Assembly: GCF_000012365.1 (NCBI RefSeq)
Contig: NC_007650.1
Location: 186,001-250,000, forward strand
DNA from: Burkholderia thailandensis E264
GTDB lineage: Bacteria; Pseudomonadota; Gammaproteobacteria; Burkholderiales; Burkholderiaceae
DNA length: 64,000 nt
Direction: 5' to 3'
The notes beneath the pieces were generated by a model that saw only the letters and a program-made list of their open reading frames with translations, searched no databases and was not told the DNA's origin. Positions 53,444 through 62,337 of the stretch are shown piece by piece. The position numbers and the translations under genes were made by a program. Within the stretch, counting starts at the first letter, position 1. The number at the start of each line of letters is the position of its first letter.

Positions 53444-56251
53444 ATGACGCCATCCACTCTCGATTCGCCGCGCGTTTCCGAACACGAGTCGCGCGCCTCT
53501 TCGCCGCAAAACATCGTCGACCTGCTGTTGCGGGCCGCACGGCTGCATCCGCATACGGGCGTGCGCTTCATCGCCGCGCAAGCCGAGGAAAAGGGCGCCT
53601 TCGTCACGTATCCGGAGCTGCTCGACGAGGCGCGCCGCATCCTGGGCGGCATGCGGGCCCGCGGTTACCGGTCCGGCATGAAGGTCGCGCTGCTGCTCGA
53701 GCACGCGAGCGATTTCATTCCGGCGTTCTGGGCGTGCGCGCTCGGCGGATTCGTGCCGTGTCCGCTCGTGCCGATTCGCAACGATTCCGAGCGTTGGGCG
53801 AAGCATCTCGCACACGTGGACGCGCTGCTCGACCGCCCGCTGCTCATCACCACCGAAGCGCTGAAGAGCGATCTGCCGGGCGGCGCGCTCGCCGTCAACC
53901 TGAACGCGCTGCGCGCGAGCTTGCCCGACGAGTCGGTGCACGCCGCGCAGCCGTCCGAGCCGGCCGTCTTCGTGCTCACGTCGGGCTCCACCGGCAATTC
54001 GAAGGCGGTCGTGCTCACGCATGGCAACCTGCTCGCGTCGATGGCCGGCAAGAACGAGCGGCAGCAGCTCGCCGGCGCGGACGTCACGCTCAACTGGATC
54101 TCGTTCGATCACGTCGCCGCGCTGCTCGAAGCGCACCTGCTGCCGCTCTACGTCGGCGCCGTGCAACTGCATGTCGAATCAGCGGCGATCCTGACCGATC
54201 CGCTGCGCCTGCTGCGGCTCGTGAGCCGCTACCGCGTCACGATGACCTTCTCGCCGAACTTCCTGTTCGGCCAGCTGAACGCCGCGCTCGAAGCGATGGG
54301 CGACGAGGCGCTCGCGGCATGGCGCCGCTCGGTGGATCTCTCGTCGCTGCGGCACGTCGTGTCGGGCGGCGAGGCGATCGTCGTCGCGACCGGGCAGCGC
54401 TTTCTCGATCTGCTCGCGCCGTGCGGCCTCGCGCCCGACGCGCTGTGGCCCGCGTTCGGGATGACCGAGACGTGCGCCGGCTCCGTGTATTCGCGCGAAT
54501 TTCCGGCGGGCGACGCGGGCCGCGAGTTCGCGTCGCTCGGCCTGCCGGTGGCCGGGCTGCAGATGCGTATCGCGGACGACCGCAACGACGTGCTGCCGGA
54601 CGGCGAGGCGGGCGAGTTTCAGGTGCGCGGCCCGATGATCTTCCAGCACTATCACAACAACGCCGAGGCGACGCGCGCGGCGTTCACGAGCGACGGCTGG
54701 TTCCGCACGGGCGATCTCGGGCGCATCGAGCGCGGCCGGCTGTGGCTCGTGGGGCGCAGCAAGGACAGCATCATCGTCAACGGCGTCAACTATTTCAGCC
54801 ATGAACTGGAGACGACGCTCGAGGCGCTCGACGGCATCAAGCGCTCGTTCGTCGCGGCGTTTCCGACGCGCGGCGCCGGCGACGAATCCGAGCAGCTCGT
54901 CGTGACGTTCACGCCGTCGTTTCCGCTCGACGACGAGGACGCGCTGTATCGCGTCATCATCGCGATCCGCAACAGCACGATCCTGCTGTGGGGTTTCCGG
55001 CCCGCGCTGATCCTGCCGCTGCCGGAGGACGAGTTTCCGAAGACGAGCCTCGGCAAGACGCAGCGAGCGATCATGCGCAAGCGTCTGGAGGCGGGCGGCT
55101 ATGACGGCTGCAGGGCGTTCGTCGCCGATCTCGCGAACCGGCAGATGGGCGGCTACGTCGCGCCCGACGGCGAGACCGAAGCCGCGGTCGCCGCGATTTT
55201 CGCGGAGATGTTCCGGGTCGCGCCCGACGCGATCAGCGCGACCGCGAGCTTCTTCGATCTCGGCGGCACGTCGCTCGACATCCTGAAGCTCAAGCGCCAC
55301 GTCGAGCAGCGGCTCGGCGTGGTCGACCTGCCGATCGTGACGATTCTCCAGAATCCGACCGTGCGCGCGCTGGCCGCGCGCCTCGCGTCGGGCGAGCGCG
55401 TGACGGCGGGCGAGTACGACCCGGCCGTGCCGCTTCAGCTCACGGGCGGCAAGACGCCGCTCTTCTGCGTGCATCCCGGCGTCGGCGAGGTGCTCGTGTT
55501 CGTCAATCTCGCGAAGTATTTCGTCAACGAGCGTCCGTTCTACGCGCTGCGCGCGCGCGGCTTCAACGAAGGGGAGACGTATTTCTCCAGCTTCGACGAG
55601 ATGGTGAGCACGTATGTCGACGCGATCCGCAAGCGGCAGCCGCACGGGCCGTACGCGGTGGCCGGCTATTCGTACGGCGGCGCGGTCGCGTTCGAGATCG
55701 CGAAGGTGCTCGAATCGCAGGGCGAGCGCGTGGATTTCGTCGGCAGCTTCAATCTGCCGCCGCACATCAAGTACCGGATGGACGAGCTCGACGAGGTGGA
55801 AGGCGCGGTCAACCTCGCGTTCTTCCTGTCGCTGATCGACAAGCAGCAGTCGCTGACGCTGCCGCCGCAACTGCGCGCCGCGATGCCGGAGCAAGACCCG
55901 CTCGCATACCTGATCGACCACGCGCCGCCCGCGCGGCTCGCCGAGCTCGACCTCGATCTGCCGAAATTCCGCGCGTGGGCGGGACTCGCGCAATCGCTGC
56001 TGACGCTTGGTCGTTCGTACGCGCCGTCGGGCAGCGTGCGGGCGATGTCGATCTTCTACGCGATCCCGCTGCGCGGCACGAAGGACGACTGGCTGAACAA
56101 CGAACTACGCCGGTGGGACGAGTTCACGCGCGAGCCGAATCGCTACATCGACGTCGCGGGCGAGCACTACACGCTGATGGGGCCCGCGCACGTCGCGACG
56201 TTCCAGGCGGTGCTGCGGGCCGAGCTCGATCGCGCGCTCGGCGGCAAATGA
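53444..56251 (+). CDS. NRPS-like synthetase with A-T-TE domains
   Basis: This 935-residue single-module enzyme has an adenylation domain at about 15-560, with VFVLTSGSTGNSKAVVLTHG near 171, GMTETCAGS, GWFRTGDLGRIERGRLWLVG and the A10 lysine region PKTSLGKTQR. A thiolation domain follows at about 570-650, with phosphopantetheine Ser S610 in FFDLGGTSLDIL. The thioesterase is at about 670-930, with nucleophile S743 in GYSYGGA and likely His H908 in GEHYTLM. There is no condensation domain. The A-domain segment LNWISFDHVAALLEAHLLPL resembles, from memory, arylpyruvate-activating A-T-TE synthetases (fungal quinone/furanone synthetases, Ralstonia RalA). If so, it would dimerise two keto acids to a furanone, quinone or lactone. 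Substrate identity is inference. Confidence 0.9.
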   Translation: MTPSTLDSPRVSEHESRASSPQNIVDLLLRAARLHPHTGVRFIAAQAEEKGAFVTYPELLDEARRILGGMRARGYRSGMKVALLLEHASDFIPAFWACALGGFVPCPLVPIRNDSERWAKHLAHVDALLDRPLLITTEALKSDLPGGALAVNLNALRASLPDESVHAAQPSEPAVFVLTSGSTGNSKAVVLTHGNLLASMAGKNERQQLAGADVTLNWISFDHVAALLEAHLLPLYVGAVQLHVESAAILTDPLRLLRLVSRYRVTMTFSPNFLFGQLNAALEAMGDEALAAWRRSVDLSSLRHVVSGGEAIVVATGQRFLDLLAPCGLAPDALWPAFGMTETCAGSVYSREFPAGDAGREFASLGLPVAGLQMRIADDRNDVLPDGEAGEFQVRGPMIFQHYHNNAEATRAAFTSDGWFRTGDLGRIERGRLWLVGRSKDSIIVNGVNYFSHELETTLEALDGIKRSFVAAFPTRGAGDESEQLVVTFTPSFPLDDEDALYRVIIAIRNSTILLWGFRPALILPLPEDEFPKTSLGKTQRAIMRKRLEAGGYDGCRAFVADLANRQMGGYVAPDGETEAAVAAIFAEMFRVAPDAISATASFFDLGGTSLDILKLKRHVEQRLGVVDLPIVTILQNPTVRALAARLASGERVTAGEYDPAVPLQLTGGKTPLFCVHPGVGEVLVFVNLAKYFVNERPFYALRARGFNEGETYFSSFDEMVSTYVDAIRKRQPHGPYAVAGYSYGGAVAFEIAKVLESQGERVDFVGSFNLPPHIKYRMDELDEVEGAVNLAFFLSLIDKQQSLTLPPQLRAAMPEQDPLAYLIDHAPPARLAELDLDLPKFRAWAGLAQSLLTLGRSYAPSGSVRAMSIFYAIPLRGTKDDWLNNELRRWDEFTREPNRYIDVAGEHYTLMGPAHVATFQAVLRAELDRALGGK

Positions 56252-56290
56252 CTGATATCCGACTTCACGATGAACAAGGAGAAGAGGCTC

Positions 56291-57268
56291 ATGGCAGTGT
56301 CTGGCAACGAAGCGCGCGGTGACGCGAAACGGTCGCACGCGAAGCGCAAGGTTCTGATCACGGGGGCGACCGGCCAGGTGGCGCGGCCTGTCGCCGAAGC
56401 GCTGGCGGCGCGGGACGAGGTGTGGGCGATCGGCCGGTTCGGCGACGCGAGCGCGCAGGACGCATTGCGCGCGAAGGGCGTGAACACCTGGCGGTGGGAC
56501 ATGGAGCGCGACACGCTCGACGGCCTGCCCGACGATTTCACGCACGTGCTGCACGCGGCGGTGAGGCGCGGCGAGGACGGCGATTTCGACAAGGCGATCG
56601 AGATCAACACGGTGGCCACCGGCCGCCTGATGACGCATTGCCGGCACGCGGAAGCGTTCATCTACGTCTCGAGCGGCAGCCTGTACGCGCGGCGGGCGCT
56701 CGACCATCCGTATGCGGAGACGGACCCGCTGAACGGCGTCGCGCACTGGCTGCCCGCCTACCCGATCGTCAAGATCTCGTGCGAGGGCGTCGTGCGCGCG
56801 CTCTCGGCGACGCTTGGCCTGCCGACCGTGATCGCGCGCCTGAACGTCGCATACGGCCCGTACGGCCACGGCGGCGTGCCGGTGCTGCTGTACCGGCAGT
56901 TGCTCGCCGGCAAGCCGGTGCCGGTGCCGCGCGAAGGCCAGAACTGGGCGTCGCTGATTCACACCGACGATCTCGTGAGGCAGGTGCCGCTGCTGTGGGA
57001 GGCGGCGAGCTCGCCCGCGCTCGTGCTGAACTGGGGCGGCGACGAGGCCGTCGGCATTCAGGATTGCCTGCAATACGTCGCGGACATCACGGGCGTCGAC
57101 GCACGTTTCGAGCGCAGCGACGTGACGCGCGAAACCTATGCGTTCGACAACACGAAGCGGCGCGCACTGATCGGCGATTGCACGGTGCACTGGAAGGACG
57201 GCGTGCGCCGGACCATCGAAACCCACTTCCCCGGCGCGGTGAAAACGCTGCCGGCCGTTCAGCGCTGA
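56291..57268 (+). CDS. Extended SDR / NAD-dependent epimerase-dehydratase family protein
   Basis: The 325-residue product has an N-terminal Rossmann motif [11 protein letters not shown] near residue 20, the active-site Ser/Tyr/Lys set ([10 protein letters not shown] and YPIVKIS) and a C-terminal substrate region. It is a reductase, epimerase or dehydratase acting on an unknown intermediate. The ATG at 56291 is 9 bases after AGGAG; ATG 56270 is an in-frame alternative. It is the second gene of the A-T-TE operon and probably tailors its product. Confidence 0.85.
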   Translation: MAVSGNEARGDAKRSHAKRKVLITGATGQVARPVAEALAARDEVWAIGRFGDASAQDALRAKGVNTWRWDMERDTLDGLPDDFTHVLHAAVRRGEDGDFDKAIEINTVATGRLMTHCRHAEAFIYVSSGSLYARRALDHPYAETDPLNGVAHWLPAYPIVKISCEGVVRALSATLGLPTVIARLNVAYGPYGHGGVPVLLYRQLLAGKPVPVPREGQNWASLIHTDDLVRQVPLLWEAASSPALVLNWGGDEAVGIQDCLQYVADITGVDARFERSDVTRETYAFDNTKRRALIGDCTVHWKDGVRRTIETHFPGAVKTLPAVQR

Positions 57269-57291
57269 CGCGCGAGGCAGGAGACACCGCA

Positions 57292-57687
57292 ATGTCGAAC
57301 AACATGCAGACCGTGCGCGAATCGTACGAGGCCTTCCACCGTCGCGACCTGCCCGGCGTGCTCGCGGCGCTCGCGCCGGACGTGCGCTGGACCCATCCGG
57401 ACGGCATGAGCCCGTACGGGCTCGGCGGAACGAAGCGCGGCCACGACGAAGTGATCGCGTTCATCCGGCACGTGCCGACGCACATCGCCGAGATGCGGCT
57501 CGAGCCGGACGAGTTCATCGAATCGGGCGAGCGGATCGTCGTGCTCGGCACGCGCCGCGTCACCGCCGCCACCGGGCGCAGCGCGACGCTGAAGTTCGTG
57601 CACGTGTGGCGGTTCGAGAACGGCCGGGCGGTCACGTTCGAGGATCACTTCGACACGGCCGAGATGATCAAGCTGTTCGCGGCCTGA
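57292..57687 (+). CDS. SnoaL/NTF2-like small protein
   Basis: The 131-residue product has the alpha+beta-barrel pattern of the NTF2/SnoaL superfamily, beginning QTVRESYEAFHRRDLPGVLA with APDVRWTHP, and ending with VWRFENGRAVTFEDHFDTAE. Members include polyketide cyclases, hydroxylases, isomerases and non-enzymatic binding proteins. The ATG follows CAGGAG, 23 bases after the SDR gene. In this setting a cyclisation or isomerisation step is plausible but unproven. Confidence 0.85.
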   Translation: MSNNMQTVRESYEAFHRRDLPGVLAALAPDVRWTHPDGMSPYGLGGTKRGHDEVIAFIRHVPTHIAEMRLEPDEFIESGERIVVLGTRRVTAATGRSATLKFVHVWRFENGRAVTFEDHFDTAEMIKLFAA

Positions 57688-57840
57688 CCGTCCCGGCTCG
57701 CGCGGCGGCGGCCAAGCGCCCGGCGGGGCGCCGCCCGTCGCTCCGGATCGGTCCGGAACGCGTCGCCGCGCGGGCCGCGGACGACAAGCCGCATTCGCAC
57801 GCATTCGCATTTCGATCGATCAATCGAAAGGAGAAATCTC

Positions 57841-58866
57841 ATGACGCAAGTGCAGGCGGAACAGCCGCCGCATGTCGCAATACTGCAGATGGTTACCGGC
57901 AAGTGGCACGCGCAGGCGCTCTATGTCGCCGCCGAGCTCGGCATTGCCGATCTGCTGGCGCGGCAGGAACGGACGGCGGACGAGTTGGCCGCGGCCACTC
58001 ACACTCACCCCGAGGCGCTTTACCGGGTGCTGCGCGCGCTCGGCAGTCTCGGCGTGTTCGTCGAGTCGGACGGCCGGCGGTTTCGCAACAGCCCGCTCGG
58101 CGACACGCTGCGGTGCGACGCGACGGGCTCGATGCGCGGCTTCGTGCGGCTCGCGGGGATGGACGCGGGATGGCGGGCATGGGGGCAACTGATGTACAGC
58201 GTCAAGACCGGACGCAGCGCGTTCGAGCAGGTCGTGGGCGGGCCGGGTTTCGCGTACATCGATTCGCACCCGGAGATCGCGGCGATCGTCAACGACGCGA
58301 TGACGAGCGTCAGCGAACTGGAATCGCCGGCGGTGGCCCGCGCATACGATTTTTCGCAGGCGCGCACGATCGTCGACGTGGGCGGCGGCCACGGCTTTCT
58401 GCTCGCGACGCTGCTGCTCGCGAACCCGAACGCGAACGGCGTGCTCTTCGAGCTGCCGCACGCGTGCGAAGGCGCGCGGCGGCTCTTCGCGAAGCACGGA
58501 TTGACCGAGCGGGTGAAGGTGATCGCGGGCGATGCGAGCAAATCGATCGACGCGCGCGGCGACGTCTTCGTGATGAAGCATGTGGTCTGCGATTGGGACG
58601 ACGAGCAGGCGACGCGGATCATGACGAACTGCGCGGAGGCGATGCGCGCGGGCGGCAAGCTCCTGCTCGTCGAGGCGGTGCTCACGCCGCCGGGCGAGCC
58701 GCATTTCGCGAAGCTGCACGATCTGGAAATGCTGATCATGAGTTCCGGCGGTCACGGCCGCACGGCCGAGGGATACGAGCGGCTCTACGCGGCGGCCGGA
58801 TTGCAGATGACGGCCGTTCATCCCACGGAAGGCGCGCACAGCGTGATCGAGGGCGTCAAGCCGTGA
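57841..58866 (+). CDS. O-methyltransferase-fold protein with substituted catalytic His
   Basis: This 341-residue protein belongs to the plant/polyketide O-methyltransferase-2 family. It has an N-terminal winged-helix dimerisation domain (ALYVAAELGIADLLARQERT, YRVLRALGSLGVF), then a SAM-binding Rossmann domain with IVDVGGGHGFLLA near residue 177. The segment that in methyltransferases reads HDWxDE is CDWDDE here, with C250 in place of the usual catalytic His. The ATG follows AAAGGAG; 153 bases separate it from the SnoaL-like gene. Relatives without the His either methylate by proximity (DnrK-like) or do other chemistry (RdmB-like hydroxylation). Confidence 0.88.
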   Translation: MTQVQAEQPPHVAILQMVTGKWHAQALYVAAELGIADLLARQERTADELAAATHTHPEALYRVLRALGSLGVFVESDGRRFRNSPLGDTLRCDATGSMRGFVRLAGMDAGWRAWGQLMYSVKTGRSAFEQVVGGPGFAYIDSHPEIAAIVNDAMTSVSELESPAVARAYDFSQARTIVDVGGGHGFLLATLLLANPNANGVLFELPHACEGARRLFAKHGLTERVKVIAGDASKSIDARGDVFVMKHVVCDWDDEQATRIMTNCAEAMRAGGKLLLVEAVLTPPGEPHFAKLHDLEMLIMSSGGHGRTAEGYERLYAAAGLQMTAVHPTEGAHSVIEGVKP

Positions 58867-58933
58867 CGGCCGCCGCCGTGGATCGCGCCGGGCGGCGCGG
58901 TTCGCGGCCGAAGGATCGCCGGCGTCGCGCGCC

Positions 58934-60322
58934 TTACCTGTGCGTCGCCGTATCCGGCGCGTCGAGATGGGGCGCCGCGCTCATGTTGCGCCCCAGCATC
59001 TTCGCGCGATAGAGCGCTGCGTCGGCGGCCGCGACCAGCGCGCCGGGCGTCTCGAACGGATTGCCGCTCGTCGCCGCGTAGCCGGCACTGACCGTCACGT
59101 AGCCGGGCGACGTATCGGCGGCGATGCGCAGCCGCTCGACGGATTGCCGCGCCTGCTCGGCGATCGCCGCCGCGCCGCGTTCGTCCGTTCCGGGCAGCAC
59201 GACGGCGAATTCCTCGCCGCCGTAGCGCGCGACGAAATCGGCCGCGCGGCTCGCCACGCCGGACAGCGCGGCCGCGACGGCGGCGAGGCACGTGTCCCCT
59301 TGCAGGTGGCCGAACGTGTCGTTGTACTGCTTGAAATGATCGACGTCGACCATCACGAGCGCGATCGGCAGGTTGTGCCGGCGCACGTAGTCGAAGGCGC
59401 GTTCGAACTGCTCGTTGAAATAGCTGCGGTTGTACACCATCGTCAGCGCGTCGTGCGAGGCGGTCCGCACGAGCGACGCATGCGCGTCGTAGAGCCGCCG
59501 GTACAGCATCGTCACCTCCCAGACGAGCACGCAAACGAGGATGCCCGGCGTGAACATGCCGAAGAGCCGCGCGACGTACCAGCCGGCGCTGAAGCGCGCC
59601 GTGCTCAGCAGATTCAGGCTGGTGTCGGCGAAGCAGGCGAGCAGTACGACGACGAGCCAGATGTCGAGCATCGTTCTCATTCGTCCGATGAACGGCGCGG
59701 CCACGATCGCGCCGAGGTTGATCGCCCAGACGGCGATCGCCGCCGGATTGGCGGCGGGCAACGTGTTGTCGAGCGAAGGCGTGAACGGCTTGGGCAGATC
59801 CACATACAGCGCGACGAACCCGAGCGCGATGCCGGCCGCGACCGGCGCGCCCGCTAATGCGGCCAGCCAGAGGCCGACGTGACGGGTGCGGTCGAGCCGC
59901 TTCGCGAGCCGGTATCGCGTCAGCATCGCGAGCACGACGAGCAGCGGGAAACCGCCGTGCCAGAGCATCCAGATCCATGCCGCGCTGTAACGCCGCGCGC
60001 CGAGCAGGCCGGTCGTCGAAAAGACGCCCGGATACGCGAGCAGTTGAAGCGCGGCCGTGGTCGCGACGAACGCATACGTGCCGGCGAGCGTGCCGAGAAC
60101 CGGGCGGCGCATGATGGTGAACTGCGCGCCGAGCAGGAAGGCCGCGATGAGCGAGGTGCTGAACACGGTCAACGCGGACATCGGCAGGAACGGCCCGATT
60201 GCCGGGAGCGTCAGATTCGCGTTCGGCGCGGTGGCCGCGAGCGCGGCCAGCGTCAGCAGCGCGAATGTTCCGGCCCCAAGCGTTTGCAGACGAGACGGGC
60301 GCTGAATGAGGAAGCCATCCAT
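58934..60322 (-). CDS. Membrane diguanylate cyclase (MASE4-type sensor plus GGDEF)
   Basis: The 462-residue product has about eight membrane segments in its first 280 residues, of the MASE4 type, then a GGDEF domain at about 300-450. The active-site loop is RYGGEEF near residue 364. An RxxD inhibitory site (RAAD) lies five residues upstream, so product feedback is likely. It should make cyclic di-GMP, which affects motility and biofilm formation. The ATG at 60322 follows GGGAG; an upstream in-frame extension is unlikely. It is convergent with the methyltransferase-like gene, 67 bases away. Confidence 0.9.
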   Translation of the reverse strand: MDGFLIQRPSRLQTLGAGTFALLTLAALAATAPNANLTLPAIGPFLPMSALTVFSTSLIAAFLLGAQFTIMRRPVLGTLAGTYAFVATTAALQLLAYPGVFSTTGLLGARRYSAAWIWMLWHGGFPLLVVLAMLTRYRLAKRLDRTRHVGLWLAALAGAPVAAGIALGFVALYVDLPKPFTPSLDNTLPAANPAAIAVWAINLGAIVAAPFIGRMRTMLDIWLVVVLLACFADTSLNLLSTARFSAGWYVARLFGMFTPGILVCVLVWEVTMLYRRLYDAHASLVRTASHDALTMVYNRSYFNEQFERAFDYVRRHNLPIALVMVDVDHFKQYNDTFGHLQGDTCLAAVAAALSGVASRAADFVARYGGEEFAVVLPGTDERGAAAIAEQARQSVERLRIAADTSPGYVTVSAGYAATSGNPFETPGALVAAADAALYRAKMLGRNMSAAPHLDAPDTATHR

Positions 60323-61272
60323 TGGATCTCCCGAACGCGAAAGCCGGCGCCGCCGTTCGTCCGGCGGCGAATCGCGGGGCGGAAAGCGAACCCGGGGCGC
60401 GCGCATACCGAATTGAAATCGATTGCGCGGTCTGTCGCGACGTTGATTTACTTTAGTTCATTCCGCGATACATCGTTATCCGTGGGAACCGGCGCGGCCG
60501 CTGCGCCGCCCGAGCAAGGCAAACGAACGCGTGCCGGTTCAGTTTGTCGAGGACCGTGATTCCCTTTCACTTGGTTAGGGAACCGTCTCGTGCGGAATCG
60601 TGGCGGCGGATCAATTCGATGCGGATCGGATATTCGAAGCGGGGATATCTTGAATCAATGCCATCTCGGATTCTTTTTAGGCATTCTTGGTGGAGATGAA
60701 AAATTGTAAATTGTGATAAAAACGAATTGAAGGCTGTCGAATGAAAGATGTCGTATCGCGAAATACGATGCCGTCATGTCGACGAAGAAAAAGCCACCCG
60801 GCGCACCATGCAGCGGCATGTCCCGTCAGATTGCGAACAATTCCGAACGTCGGCGCACGTCGGTTATTCATATGAAATCCTGTTGGGCCGATTTATGAAA
60901 TAGCGTAACGCGCGGCGACTGGTTTATGTCGTCATCGCCGCTCGGCGTCATCGAGGAATATTCGAGCAAATGAGGGCGATCGCAATCGGCGAATTCATCG
61001 ATCGGATTTCGGAGGCGGTAACGGCTTGGTGCGACCGGGCCGCCAACTCGACAGTCGAAGCGGTCGTCAAGGCGACAGGTGCAACGATGCCGGCCGTGCC
61101 GCCGGCTCCGGCATCGAGGCTGCGGACGGCGCGGTTTCTTGCAACAAGAGCATGAAACGGCAACGAATCGCTTGATGGCTTCGCCGCGCGCGGCGTGCCT
61201 GACGCTGGCCGCCGCCGCAGCAGCAGCATGCGCGATCGCGTCGAGCGGCGCGCACGCGCGCACGCACGGCTT
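60323..61272. other. Intergenic region between the cyclase and the ABC transporter
   Basis: About 950 bases. 60420-60740 is AT-rich and should hold the cyclase promoter. A 61-codon frame at 60970-61155 and another on the minus strand at 60677-60871 are open, but neither has clear codon bias or a recognised family. I call no gene here. Confidence 0.4.
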
Positions 61273-61309
61273 CGGCCGCCGCGCGGCGCCGCCGCCCGCA
61301 CGGCGGCCG
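61273..61309 (-). terminator. Strong hairpin after the ABC transporter operon
   Basis: Two 14-base arms (61273-61286 and 61296-61309, one G-U pair in the RNA) enclose a 9-base loop, starting 4 bases past the stop of the binding-protein gene on the minus strand. No T-run follows. It is very GC-rich and probably acts as an mRNA 3' end. Confidence 0.55.
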
Positions 61310-61313
61310 AGCG

Positions 61314-62261
61314 TCAATGCGAGCTCCAGCCCTTGTAGCTCTTCACGTTGTCGCGCGTGACGAGCGTCGGCTCGAGCAGGATCATCGGGTTCGCGGGCTT
61401 GTGTCCGTTGATGATTCCATAGCCGACCGCAACGGCCTTCTTCGCCATCGCGAACGGGTCCTGGCTCGACGATGCCTGCACCTGCGTGTCGCTCTTCAGC
61501 GCGGTCTCGATGTCGGGCGCGCCGTCGACCGACGTGATCACGATGCCGGTGCGATGCAGCTGCTTCGCCGCGAGGTCGCTGCCGATCGCCTGCGGATCGT
61601 TGATCGCGAACAGTCCGTCGAGCTTCGGAAAGCGCGTCAGGTAGCCTTGCATCGCGTTCATCCCGCCTTCGCGCGAGCCCTTGCCGTCCTGGTCGCTCGA
61701 CAGCAGCTTGAGGCCCGGATTCTTCGCGAGCACCGCCTTGCAGCCGTTCACGCGATCGACGACGGCCGACACCTGCGGGCCGTTCTCGATGATCACGTTG
61801 CCCTTGCCGTTGAGCTTCTTCGCGAGGTAGTCGCACGCGAGCTCGCCCGCCTTCACGTTGTTCGTCTGCACGGTCGCGTCCGCGCCGGAAGCCGCGACGT
61901 CCACCGCGATCACCGCGATGCCCGCCGCCTGCGCCTTGCGCACGGCGGGCTCGATCGCCTTCGGATCGGCGGCGTTCAGCAGGATCATGTCGACGTGCGC
62001 CGAGATGAAGTTGTCGATCTGCGTGAACTGCTTGTTCAGGTCGTAATCGGCGGACACCGCGGTGACTTTCGCGTTCGGATTGATTTCCTTCGCCTGTGCT
62101 TCGGCGCCTTTCACGACGGTCACGAAGTACGGATTGCCGAGCGAGCCGACCGTGATGCCGATCGACTTGAGCGGCCTGTCGGCCGCATGCGCGCCGCATG
62201 CGGCGAACGCGAGCGCGCACGCGGCGGCGCTCTGAACGAGCTTGTGCTTGATCTCCAACAT
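61314..62261 (-). CDS. Ribose-type sugar ABC transporter, periplasmic binding protein (RbsB-like)
   Basis: This 315-residue product has a Sec signal peptide (about 1-26, ending CGAHA) and a type I periplasmic-binding fold (SIGITVGSLGNPYFVTVVKG, DMILLNAADPKAIEPAVRKA, LFAINDPQAIG, VITSVDGAPDIE). These motifs place it in the ribose/galactose/xylitol-binding family. The exact sugar cannot be told. It is the last gene of a minus-strand ATPase-permease-binding protein operon, 76 bases after the permease. Confidence 0.92.
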   Translation of the reverse strand: MLEIKHKLVQSAAACALAFAACGAHAADRPLKSIGITVGSLGNPYFVTVVKGAEAQAKEINPNAKVTAVSADYDLNKQFTQIDNFISAHVDMILLNAADPKAIEPAVRKAQAAGIAVIAVDVAASGADATVQTNNVKAGELACDYLAKKLNGKGNVIIENGPQVSAVVDRVNGCKAVLAKNPGLKLLSSDQDGKGSREGGMNAMQGYLTRFPKLDGLFAINDPQAIGSDLAAKQLHRTGIVITSVDGAPDIETALKSDTQVQASSSQDPFAMAKKAVAVGYGIINGHKPANPMILLEPTLVTRDNVKSYKGWSSH

Positions 62262-62337
62262 GTCGTTGTCTCCGTATGGTCCGGGATGAAGGGCGCGCGC
62301 GAGGACCTGCGCGCGCGCCGCATGGCGGCCGATGCGC

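Noticed and set aside
60677..61155. Short open frames of 64 (minus) and 61 (plus) codons before the ABC transporter
   Set aside because: No convincing ribosome-binding site, codon bias or recognised family; both may be chance frames.
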